A DNA stretch of 5,276 nt, taken from assembly GCA_035702805.1 (NCBI GenBank), contig DASSZN010000355.1:1-5276 (forward strand), read 5' to 3'. The stretch's first letter is position 1. Every line of letters begins with the position of its first letter. Made by a program: the position numbers and the translations under genes. Of this stretch, positions 1-5,276 are shown piece after piece. The notes under the pieces are model-generated. The model was not told the origin of the DNA. It ran no database searches and worked only from the letters and a program-made list of their open reading frames with translations. The stretch comes from DASSZN01 sp035702805 (GTDB lineage: Bacteria; Chloroflexota; Chloroflexia; Thermomicrobiales; Thermomicrobiaceae).

Positions 1-47
1 CGGCGGACCGGCCCGTGGCGGGCATGCCAGGCAAGGAGCGTCCGAGA

Positions 48-620
48 GTGTCAGAGGAGAGCAGCCAGTCGCGGCGGGCACGCCGGGCGGCGGCCGCTGC
101 TGCGGCGGCCACCGTCGACGACGGGGAGGCGACGGCGCGCCCCGCCCGCCGGGCGAAGAAGCCGATCAACCAGCGCCGCCGCCGGCTGGCCCTCGCGCTG
201 GGGAGCGGCGCCGCGGTCCTCTTCGCGATCGTCGTCGGCGTCGTCGCGCTCACGCGCGCGGACAACCCGAACTACCAGCAGCAGATCACGATGCCGAGCA
301 TGGCCGGCGTCGAGCCCTACCTGGTGAACATCTGGGCCAAACCGCACCCGCCGCAGGTCGGCACGGTCACCCTCGACATCCAGGTCACGACCAACGTCGG
401 CAGCCCCGAGCCGCTCAACAGCGTCTCGCTCGCGCTGACCCGGCCCGACGGCTCCTCGGCCGGCACCGTGACGGGCAAGCCCCTCCCCGCCGGCAGCGGC
501 CCGTCCAACGCCTACACCGCCACGGTCGACTTCGACCGTCCCGGCACCTGGAAGCTCGCGGTCACCACCAACGTGGGACCGATCCGGACGTCCGACTTCC
601 AGATCACCGTGCGGCAGTAG
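48..620 (+). CDS. Membrane-anchored protein with FixH/YtkA-like extracytoplasmic domain
   Basis: Predicted 190-residue single-pass membrane protein of unknown role. The N-terminal ~46 residues are cytoplasmic in character: Arg/Lys-rich, with a run of eight alanines (14-21) and an RRRR cluster (43-46). One hydrophobic helix follows (about 47-69). The rest (about 88-190) looks like an exported beta-sandwich, with alternating beta-strand patterns, a PYLVNIW start and a late FDRPGTWKLAV strand, reminiscent of YtkA/FixH-type domains. That resemblance is from pattern memory, not a search. I chose the GTG at 48 because AAGGAG (33-38) lies 9 nt upstream. In-frame GTG at 15 and ATG at 24 lie ahead of that site and lack a comparable one. 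The gene is convergent with the catabolic cluster and probably not functionally linked to it. FixH/YtkA-like domains often occur near copper or respiratory functions, but no metal-binding motif is evident here. Confidence 0.85.
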   Translation: MSEESSQSRRARRAAAAAAAATVDDGEATARPARRAKKPINQRRRRLALALGSGAAVLFAIVVGVVALTRADNPNYQQQITMPSMAGVEPYLVNIWAKPHPPQVGTVTLDIQVTTNVGSPEPLNSVSLALTRPDGSSAGTVTGKPLPAGSGPSNAYTATVDFDRPGTWKLAVTTNVGPIRTSDFQITVRQ

Positions 621-652
621 CCCGCGACCGGGCGAGGCGCCCACAACGGTGC

Positions 653-678
653 GGGGCCGCCCCGATCGAGGCGGCCCC
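653..678. terminator. GC-rich hairpin between convergent genes, likely bidirectional terminator
   Basis: A perfect 9-bp stem (653-661 pairing with 670-678) encloses an 8-nt loop. It starts 33 nt after the stop of the plus-strand membrane-protein gene and lies 36 nt past the stop of the minus-strand DUF35 gene. Both transcripts would fold it. There is no T-run on either side, which is common for actinobacterial terminators. The call rests on the stem and its position between converging gene ends. Confidence 0.6.
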
Positions 679-714
679 TGTGGGCTGGGATCGTGCCGAA
701 CGGATGGCTTCGGG

Positions 715-1128
715 CTACGCCGGCTGGAACTTCGGCAGGGTCACCGCCTCGGTCACATCCTCGTAGACCACCTCGACCGGCATGCCGACCTTGACGTGCT
801 CGGGGTCGGCCTCGACGCCGATCAGGTTCGACATCATCCGCACGCCCTCGTCCAGCTCGATCATCGCCACCACGTAGGGCGCCTCGTTGCCGAAGGCCGG
901 GTTCGGGTGCCGGTGCACGATGGTGAAGGCGAACAGCTTCCCCTTGCCCGACACCGGCTGCCAGGCCAGGTCGGAGGAGAAGCAGTTCGGGCAGAGCCCG
1001 CGCGGGTAGAAGATGTTCTGGCCGCAGGCGTTGCAGTGCTGGATCTGCATCGCGTGCGCCTTGACGCTCTCCCAGTAGGGCGCGGTGACCCCGTCGGGGG
1101 TCGGCAGCGGCTTGCGCGGCGTGCTCAC
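715..1128 (-). CDS. Zinc-ribbon/OB-fold DUF35 protein, partner of the thiolase-like protein
   Basis: A 137-residue protein with the standard two-part DUF35 layout. After a short N-terminal helix region comes a rubredoxin-like zinc ribbon with two CxxC pairs (C32/C35 and C46/C49), then an OB-fold (about 57-130) with the family pattern GKGKLFAFTIVHR and PYVVAMIELDEGVR. Members bind thiolase-fold subunits. In actinobacterial steroid side-chain degradation the ChsH2 DUF35 domain is needed for activity of the aldolase Ltp2. The start is GTG at 1128 with GGAGGG 6 nt upstream. Only one base separates it from the TAA of the preceding thiolase-like gene, and its ribosome site lies inside that gene's end, so the two are very likely translationally coupled and form a complex in the cytoplasm. 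All four zinc cysteines are present. The substrate is not deducible. Confidence 0.92.
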   Translation of the reverse strand: MSTPRKPLPTPDGVTAPYWESVKAHAMQIQHCNACGQNIFYPRGLCPNCFSSDLAWQPVSGKGKLFAFTIVHRHPNPAFGNEAPYVVAMIELDEGVRMMSNLIGVEADPEHVKVGMPVEVVYEDVTEAVTLPKFQPA

Positions 1129-1129
1129 G

Positions 1130-2281
1130 TTAGGCCCTCCCCAGAATCGCGGTACCGGCGGACGAGAGGACGCCGCCCGTGCCGTGTACCACCGCCAGCT
1201 CGCAGTTGGGCACCTGCCGGATGCCCTGGTCCTGGTAGTCGTGGCGGAGCTGCCGGACCCCCTCGATGATGGCGAACATGCCGTACATCCCGGGGTGGTT
1301 GTAGGAGAGCCCGCCGCCGTTGGTGTTCATCGGGAACGGCCCGCCCGGCGCCGTCCGCTGCCCGCTGACGAAGGCGCCGCCCTCGCCCTTCTTGCAGAAG
1401 CCCAGCTCCTCCAGCGTCAGCAGCACGGTGTAGGTGAAGGAGTCGTAGATCATCGCCAGGTCGAGGTCCTCGTGCTTGACCCCGGCCATCTCGAACGCCC
1501 GCTTGCCCGAGTGGCGCGCGGCGAAGGAGGTCAGGCTCGGCATCTGGGAGATCATCGCGTGGTCGTGCCCCTCGCCGACCCCCAGGATCGCCACCGGCGT
1601 CTGCTTCAGGTCGCGCGCCCGCTCCATCGAGGTCACCACGCAGGCGCCGCCCGCGTCGGTCACCAGGCAGCAGTCGAGCAGGTTGAACGGCCAGGAGATC
1701 AGCCGCGAGTTGAGCACGTCGTCGATCGTGATCGGCTCGCGCATGACCGCCTTGGGGTTGAGCATGGCCCACTTGCGGGTGGCGACCGCGATCTCGGCCA
1801 GCTGCTCCTTGGTCGTGCCGTACTCCGCCATGTGGCGCGAGCAGGCCATGGCGTAGGCGCCGACCGGCGTCGGCAGCCCGAACGGGTCCTCGAACTGGCC
1901 GCGCAGCGAGTCCGGCGACGACGCGCGCGGCGGGGCGCCCACCCGCGAGCGGCCGCTCTCGCCGTGGGTGATCAGGCAGACGCTGGCCCGCCCGGTCGCG
2001 ATGGCGCTGGCGGCGTGCGCCAGGTGGATGACGAACGACGAGCCGCCGACGGAGGTGCCGTCGGTGAAGCTCGGCTCGATGCCCAGGTACTCACCGAGCT
2101 CGAGCGTGCTCACCCCGGCGGTCAGCAGGCCGTCGACGTCCTTCTTGCTCAGGCCCGCCTCGTCGAGCGCGTTCCGCGCCGCCTCGGCGTGCAGCATGAT
2201 GGCCGGCTTGTCGGGCACGCGCCCGATCTGGTCCGACTCCGCCACCCCGACGATGGCGGTCTTGCCCGAGATGCTCTCCAC
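1130..2281 (-). CDS. Thiolase-fold lipid-transfer-type protein lacking the nucleophilic Cys (Ltp2-like)
   Basis: A 383-residue protein of the thiolase superfamily, SCP2-thiolase/lipid-transfer branch. It opens with the strand GKTAIVGVAESDQ. The N-terminal half contains LDEAGLSKKDVDGLL (39-53). Around residues 79-97, where thiolases carry their acyl-accepting Cys, the sequence is GGSSFVIHLAHAASAIATG, and my alignment puts Gly80 at the Cys position. The C-terminal half has IYDSFT (278-283), GFCKKGEGG (294-302), NTNGG (319-323), NHPG with His329, and HGTGG (366-370), where His366 replaces the usual second Cys. Classical thiolysis is therefore unlikely. Family knowledge suggests a retro-aldolase like Ltp2, which uses tyrosines; Tyr279 and Tyr327 are candidates, but I could not verify the alignment. 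The start is GTG at 2281, the only start codon between an in-frame TGA (2294-2296) and the conserved region, with AAAGG 9 nt upstream. It pairs with the DUF35 gene 1 nt downstream. Confidence 0.9.
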   Translation of the reverse strand: MESISGKTAIVGVAESDQIGRVPDKPAIMLHAEAARNALDEAGLSKKDVDGLLTAGVSTLELGEYLGIEPSFTDGTSVGGSSFVIHLAHAASAIATGRASVCLITHGESGRSRVGAPPRASSPDSLRGQFEDPFGLPTPVGAYAMACSRHMAEYGTTKEQLAEIAVATRKWAMLNPKAVMREPITIDDVLNSRLISWPFNLLDCCLVTDAGGACVVTSMERARDLKQTPVAILGVGEGHDHAMISQMPSLTSFAARHSGKRAFEMAGVKHEDLDLAMIYDSFTYTVLLTLEELGFCKKGEGGAFVSGQRTAPGGPFPMNTNGGGLSYNHPGMYGMFAIIEGVRQLRHDYQDQGIRQVPNCELAVVHGTGGVLSSAGTAILGRA

Positions 2282-2294
2282 GGCTCCGACCTTT

Positions 2295-2324
2295 CACGTC
2301 CACGTCCGCGTCCACGTCCGCGTT
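2295..2324. repeat. Five tandem CRCGTY hexamers upstream of the thiolase-like gene
   Basis: On the plus strand five consecutive 6-bp units read CACGTC, CACGTC, CGCGTC, CACGTC, CGCGTT. They fill half of the 59-nt spacer between the stop of the downstream-paralogue SDR and the GTG of the thiolase-like gene, ending immediately before its ribosome-binding region on the minus strand. A simple slippage repeat is the most economical reading. A regulatory role is speculative. Confidence 0.7.
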
Positions 2325-2340
2325 CCCGCGGGCGTCCCGG

Positions 2341-3357
2341 CTACCAGCTGAGCTCCATGTGCGGCTCGATCTTGCTGCCCCAGTAGCGCAGGCCCGGGCC
2401 GACCTCGACCCACTGCCCCTCCGGGATCTCGCCCGCCTTGCCGGCGATGCCCGGGTTGTTGGCCTGCCCCTCGAACTCCGGCCCGAACGCCTTCGGCACC
2501 AGCTCGGCCAGCTCCTCCACCGTCCAGCGGTGGTCGGTCCGGATGGTGCGCACCACCTTGGGCTGCGAGACGACCATGATGTTGTAGCCGAACGAGCCGA
2601 ACAGGTGGCCGGTGACGTCCTTCGCGGCGTCGCTCGCCAGGTAGGCCACCAGCGGCGACACGTTGTCCGGGTCCCGCTCCGTCCCGATCGCCAGCTCGCT
2701 CGGCAGCTTGCCCGACTCGGCCGCCACCTGCTCCCGCACGCGCGGGATCGAGTCGATCATGCGCGTCCAGCCGCTCGGCATGATGGCGTTGGCGGTCACG
2801 TTGTAGCGCGCCAGGGAGTTGGCGCAGGTCAGGGTCAGGCCGATGATGCCGGCCTTGGCCGCGGCGTAGTTCGGCTGCCCCGGCGCGCCCAGCGCCGAGT
2901 TGGAGGACATGTTGATGATCCGGCCGCCCTCGCGCCGGTCGTGGAAGTAGGTCGACGCCCAGCGCGTGGTGTTGAACGTCCCCTTGAGGTGCACGGCGAT
3001 GACCGCCGCCCACTCCTCGGGGGCCATGTTGAAGATCATCCGGTCGCGCAGGATGCCGGCCACGTTGACCAGGATGTCGAAGCGGCCGAAGGTGTCGATC
3101 GCCTGCTGGATCATCCCCTCGGCGGCGTGGTAGTCGGTGACCGAGTCGGTGTTGGCGACGGCGGACCCGCCCGCCGCCGTGATCTCGTCGACGACGGTCG
3201 CGGCCGGCCCGACGTCGCGCCCCTCGCCGTCGAGCGAGGCGCCCAGGTCGTTGACCACGACCGCGGCCCCCTCGGCGGCCAGCAGCTTGGCGATCCCGCG
3301 GCCGATGCCGCGGCCGGCCCCCGTGACCAGTGCGACTTTGCCGTCCAGCATTGCCAT
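2341..3357 (-). CDS. Long-chain SDR, MFE-2-type (3R)-hydroxyacyl-CoA dehydrogenase (downstream copy)
   Basis: A 338-residue classical-type SDR related to the dehydrogenase domain of peroxisomal multifunctional enzyme 2. It is predicted to oxidise a (3R)-hydroxyacyl-CoA, or a hydroxysteroid, in the cytoplasm. The Rossmann motif is TGAGRGIG (12-19). Asp37 at the end of strand beta-2 (VVVNDLG) favours NAD+ over NADP+. NVAG (98-101) replaces the textbook NNAG, followed by the MFE-2 hallmark GILRDRMIFNM. VHL (122-124) has His where many SDRs carry the active-site Asn. Catalytic residues are Ser151, Tyr164 and Lys168 (YAAAK). About 75 residues follow the SDR core, including the RWTVEELAELVPKAFGPEF segment. 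ATG 3357 is chosen because an AGGGAGAGG stretch ends 6 nt upstream; the frame stays open to 3414 without a comparable site. Its paralogue lies two genes upstream. FabG-like activity on other acyl thioesters is an alternative. Confidence 0.9.
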   Translation of the reverse strand: MAMLDGKVALVTGAGRGIGRGIAKLLAAEGAAVVVNDLGASLDGEGRDVGPAATVVDEITAAGGSAVANTDSVTDYHAAEGMIQQAIDTFGRFDILVNVAGILRDRMIFNMAPEEWAAVIAVHLKGTFNTTRWASTYFHDRREGGRIINMSSNSALGAPGQPNYAAAKAGIIGLTLTCANSLARYNVTANAIMPSGWTRMIDSIPRVREQVAAESGKLPSELAIGTERDPDNVSPLVAYLASDAAKDVTGHLFGSFGYNIMVVSQPKVVRTIRTDHRWTVEELAELVPKAFGPEFEGQANNPGIAGKAGEIPEGQWVEVGPGLRYWGSKIEPHMELSW

Positions 3358-3416
3358 GTCGTTCCCTCTCCCTGAGATCCCAGCGCCGTCAGGTCTCGTC
3401 GGCCCCGCCGGCACGC

Positions 3417-3956
3417 TCAGCGCGCGGCCGGCGCGCCCCGCTCGATCAGGTAGAAGAAGAGGTCGAGGTTGCCCGGCGACTGGCCGAAGGCGGTCAGCAT
3501 GGCCGCCGCCTCGCTGCGGTGCTGCGTGCCGTGGTTGGCCACGTGCAGCAGCAGCCCGCCGACCGTGAGGTCGACCAGGGCGCCGCTCGCCGTCGTCAGC
3601 GACACGACCCGGTCCAGGTCCCCCGCCGTCACCCGGCCGGCGAGGTCGGCCGCCTCGGCCTCCGCCGCCTCCCAGGCCGCCCGCAGCGCGGCGACGTCCG
3701 GGAAGTCGACCTGCTGCAGCGCCCGCCCGCGCGCCCGGCCCTCGTCCGGCGCCATGCTCCCGCTCAGCATCGACACCCAGCCGACCTGCGTGCCGACCAG
3801 GTGCCGCAGCGTGTCGTGGACCGAGCCGCGCCCGGCGTCCTGGATCCCCTCGGTCGCGGTGAACTGCGCCGGGGTCAGCCGGGCGGCCGCGTCGAAGACG
3901 CGCGCGCTGGCCCAGCGGCCGTAGGCGAACAGCTCGCGGATCACCTCGGGATCCAT
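3417..3956 (-). CDS. DinB-family putative metal-binding protein
   Basis: A 179-residue protein with the DinB/YfiT four-helix-bundle pattern. The first helix is IRELFAYGRWASARVFDAA (6-24). The second carries SVHDTLRHLVGTQVGWVSML (45-64), with His52 (or His47) as first likely metal ligand. A third helix rich in Ala/Glu spans about 88-108. The last part, HVANHGTQHRSEAAAML, gives His142 and His146, the usual HxxxH pair, followed by the typical FGQSPGNLDLFFYL ending. The three-histidine site usually binds a divalent metal. Some relatives are thiol-dependent transferases or isomerases, but most have no assigned reaction and I cannot give one here. Start ATG 3956 has GGAGAGGAG ending 10 nt upstream. 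The length is normal for the family. It lies between two paralogous SDR genes on the same strand (67 nt from one, 59 nt from the other), so it is probably co-expressed with them. Confidence 0.85.
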   Translation of the reverse strand: MDPEVIRELFAYGRWASARVFDAAARLTPAQFTATEGIQDAGRGSVHDTLRHLVGTQVGWVSMLSGSMAPDEGRARGRALQQVDFPDVAALRAAWEAAEAEAADLAGRVTAGDLDRVVSLTTASGALVDLTVGGLLLHVANHGTQHRSEAAAMLTAFGQSPGNLDLFFYLIERGAPAAR

Positions 3957-3999
3957 CGCGCGGGGGCTCCTCTCCCGTACCGTGTGGCGCGACGCACCG

Positions 4000-4023
4000 C
4001 GCCGCCCGGTAGAACCGGCGGCG
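4000..4023 (-). terminator. Hairpin directly after the upstream SDR stop codon
   Basis: Bases 4000-4010 pair with 4014-4023: ten base pairs with one bulged base (4005) and a 3-nt loop. On the minus strand it begins at the base after the TAG (4024-4026) of the upstream SDR gene and precedes the DinB gene. No U-tract follows. It could attenuate transcription into the DinB gene and beyond, or protect the 3' end of a processed SDR message. Chance folding in GC-rich DNA is also possible. Confidence 0.35.
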
Positions 4024-5076
4024 CTAGCCGCGCGTGAACGGGACCTCCTGCTTGGCCTGGTAGTAGGCCGCGCGCTCCCAGTAGTCGATGCCGTCCGCGT
4101 GCTGCCGCCAGCTCGCGGGGTCCGACTGCAGCAGCGCCGTGCCCCGGCGCGGCCGGTCGGAGCCCGGGATCTCGACCGGCTTCGGCGTGACCAGGTCCGG
4201 CCCGACCGTCCGCGGCACGATCTCGGCCAGCTCCTCGGGCGTCCAGCGCCGGTCGGCCCGCAGCACCGCGGCCGGCTCCCAGTGGGAGTAGACCTGGACG
4301 GTGTAGCCGCGCACGCCGAAGAAGTGGCCGTTGATGTTTGCCGCGTCGTCGCTGGCGAGGTAGGCCACCATCGGGGCCACGTTGATCGGGTCCCCCTCGG
4401 TCCCCTCGGCCAGCTCGCTCGGCAGCTTGCCGGCGTGCTGCTGGGCGAACGCCTGGCCGCGCGGCGTGGAGTCGGTCATGCGCGTCGTGGCGCCGGGCAG
4501 GATGGCGTTGGCGGTGACGCCGTAGCGGTTCATGCTGTTGGCCAGCGTGGCCGTCAGGCCGAGGATGCCGTACTTGGCGGCGGCGTAGTTCGGCTGCCCC
4601 GGGCTGCCCCAGGCCGAGCCGCTCGAGAAGTTGATGATCCGCCCGCCCTCGCGCCGGTCGTGGAACAGCTCCGAGGCGTGGCGGCAGGTGTTGAAGGTGC
4701 CGGTCAGGTGGACCGCGATGACCGCGTCCCACTCCTCCTCGGACATGTTGAAGATCATCCGGTCGCGCAGGATGCCGGCCACGTTGACCAGGATGTCGAG
4801 CTTGCCGAAGCTGTCGAGCGCCTGCTGGATCATCCGGCCGGCGCCGTCGTAGTCGGACACCGAGTCGGTGTTGGCGACGGCCCTGCCGCCGGCCGCCTCG
4901 ATCTCGTTGACGACCTGCTGGGCGACGGAGATGTCCTGGCCCTCGCCGCCGAGCGCGGCGCCCAGGTCGTTGACCACCACCGCGGCCCCCTCCGCCGCCA
5001 TGAAGGCGGCGACGCCCTTGCCGATGCCGCGGCCGGCGCCGGTCACCACCGCGACCTTGCCGTCGAGCTTGCCCAT
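4024..5076 (-). CDS. Long-chain SDR, MFE-2-type (3R)-hydroxyacyl-CoA dehydrogenase (upstream copy)
   Basis: A 350-residue paralogue of the SDR at 2341-3357. By hand alignment about 197 of the first 290 residues are identical without a single gap (about 68%). Key positions match: TGAGRGIG (12-19), NAD-favouring Asp37, NVAG (98-101), GILRDRMIFNM, Ser151, Tyr164 and Lys168. The same oxidation of a (3R)-hydroxyacyl-CoA or related alcohol is expected. Differences cluster at 201-215 and 259-271, regions that in SDRs often shape the substrate pocket, and the tails become unalignable after about residue 290. This copy ends in a Trp/Tyr-rich segment including YWERAAYYQAKQEVPF. The start is ATG 5076, because GGGAGG lies just upstream (4-nt spacing, slightly short). 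In-frame GTG 5091 and ATG 5088 lie ahead of that site. The stop of the phosphoesterase-like gene is 29 nt upstream, so read-through from there is plausible. Confidence 0.9.
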   Translation of the reverse strand: MGKLDGKVAVVTGAGRGIGKGVAAFMAAEGAAVVVNDLGAALGGEGQDISVAQQVVNEIEAAGGRAVANTDSVSDYDGAGRMIQQALDSFGKLDILVNVAGILRDRMIFNMSEEEWDAVIAVHLTGTFNTCRHASELFHDRREGGRIINFSSGSAWGSPGQPNYAAAKYGILGLTATLANSMNRYGVTANAILPGATTRMTDSTPRGQAFAQQHAGKLPSELAEGTEGDPINVAPMVAYLASDDAANINGHFFGVRGYTVQVYSHWEPAAVLRADRRWTPEELAEIVPRTVGPDLVTPKPVEIPGSDRPRRGTALLQSDPASWRQHADGIDYWERAAYYQAKQEVPFTRG

Positions 5077-5105
5077 GGTCCCTCCCATCACGGTACCCAG
5101 CCGCC

Positions 5106-5276
5106 CTATCGCACGAGATGCCGGAACCAGACCGTCCGTTCCTCGCGATCCCAGATCGCGAACTGCCCCGCGGCGAGCGCCCCCGGGTTGATCAGGTAGC
5201 GCCGCCCCCAGTGGAGTCGCAGGACCTCGCGCCCAAGGTCGATCGGCCCGCGCTCGTCACGCGCCGAGCGGAAGTG
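5106..5276 (-). CDS. Probable metallophosphoesterase, C-terminal fragment (cut by window edge)
   Basis: An open minus-strand frame runs from the window edge to a TAG at 5106-5108, giving the last 56 residues of a protein whose start lies outside. Codon third positions are strongly G/C, as in the neighbouring genes. The fragment contains GRRYLINPGALAAGQFAIWD followed by a short closing strand (RTVWFRHLVR). An INPG(S/A) turn followed by a beta-strand and an acidic turn is the typical C-terminal end of calcineurin-like metallophosphoesterases (YfcE/ICC-type), where it follows the metal-binding GHTH. Only a lone His is visible at the fragment edge, so the metal site cannot be checked. It lies 29 nt upstream of the first SDR gene on the same strand. 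A housekeeping phosphoesterase merely adjacent to the catabolic cluster is as likely as a functional member of it. Confidence 0.65.
   Translation of the reverse strand, partial: HFRSARDERGPIDLGREVLRLHWGRRYLINPGALAAGQFAIWDREERTVWFRHLVR
5143..5161. promoter_or_regulatory. Perfect 8-bp inverted repeat, candidate operator
   Basis: TCGCGATC (5143-5150) and GATCGCGA (5154-5161) form a perfect palindrome around a 3-nt spacer. It lies inside the end of the phosphoesterase-like gene, 66 nt ahead of the first SDR start. Arm length and spacing would suit a dimeric repressor such as a TetR-family protein, which commonly controls acyl-CoA catabolism in actinobacteria. No regulator gene or convincing promoter is visible, and the sequence is also constrained by coding, so this remains a candidate only. 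Confidence 0.25.

Noticed and set aside
15..47. Longer N-terminus for the membrane protein (GTG 15 or ATG 24)
   Set aside because: The AAGGAG at 33-38 would lie inside the coding sequence and is ideally spaced for GTG 48. No comparable site precedes 15 or 24.
1..47. End of an upstream gene at the left edge
   Set aside because: No stop codon or recognisable coding pattern can be assigned in so short a stretch.
1085..2386. Long plus-strand open frame opposite the thiolase-like gene
   Set aside because: The translation is Arg/His/Val-rich low-information sequence with no family features, while the minus strand encodes a clear thiolase-fold protein. It is a by-product of high GC3.
3358..3414. 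Nineteen-residue N-terminal extension of the downstream SDR
   Set aside because: The extension has no similarity to the paralogue, while ATG 3357 aligns exactly with the paralogue's start and has a purine-rich ribosome site.
5077..5105. Possible promoter in the 29-nt gap ahead of the first SDR gene (TACCGT as a -10 element)
   Set aside because: No acceptable -35 hexamer occurs at normal spacing, and the gap is too short to hold a full promoter without overlapping the upstream gene.
2359..5199. Long plus-strand open frames opposite the two SDR genes and the DinB gene
   Set aside because: They are mirror frames of well-supported minus-strand genes, lack credible ribosome sites or domains, and show the typical Arg/Ala/Gly-rich shadow composition.
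1..5276. CRISPR arrays, tRNA or rRNA genes, insertion sequences, attachment sites
   Set aside because: No spaced direct repeats, tRNA-like cloverleaf, transposase-like protein or terminal inverted repeats were seen. Nearly all sequence is accounted for by the listed genes.

Overview
The window is very GC-rich, with strong G/C bias at codon third positions, frequent GTG starts and tightly packed genes. Together with the gene families present, this suggests a high-GC actinobacterium, probably a soil-type actinomycete. This is inference from composition and content; the species cannot be named from the window.

Layout. At the left, a single plus-strand gene (48-620) encodes a membrane-anchored protein with a FixH/YtkA-like outer domain. 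It converges on a minus-strand cluster, and a strong GC hairpin (653-678) sits between the two gene ends. Everything else coding is on the minus strand. In transcription order (right to left) it runs: the 3' end of a probable metallophosphoesterase gene (5106-5276, cut by the window edge); a long SDR dehydrogenase of the MFE-2 / (3R)-hydroxyacyl-CoA type (4024-5076); a DinB-fold protein (3417-3956); a second, paralogous SDR (2341-3357); a thiolase-fold protein without the usual nucleophilic cysteine (1130-2281); and a zinc-ribbon/OB-fold DUF35 protein (715-1128). Gaps are 29, 67, 59, 59 and 1 nt, so one polycistronic unit is plausible, although a hairpin right after the upstream SDR stop could reduce read-through.

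How the genes fit together. The last two genes form the thiolase-like/DUF35 pair known from acyl-CoA and steroid side-chain catabolism, where the DUF35 protein is an obligate partner of the thiolase-fold subunit. The two SDRs resemble the dehydrogenase half of peroxisomal multifunctional enzyme 2, which oxidises (3R)-hydroxyacyl-CoA to 3-oxoacyl-CoA with NAD+. The likely theme is oxidation and C-C cleavage of CoA-linked acyl or steroid-like substrates. The missing cysteine points to an Ltp2-like retro-aldolase or another non-thiolytic lyase rather than a classical thiolase. No acyl-CoA ligase, acyl-CoA dehydrogenase or MaoC hydratase is visible here.

Points worth a second look: the cysteine-less thiolase; the duplicated SDRs, about 68% identical over 290 ungapped residues with a perfect 56-bp shared block and different C-terminal tails; the DinB gene between them; a hexamer tandem repeat just ahead of the thiolase-like gene; and a perfect 8-bp inverted repeat upstream of the first SDR. 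I see nothing that clearly amounts to a wholly new system.
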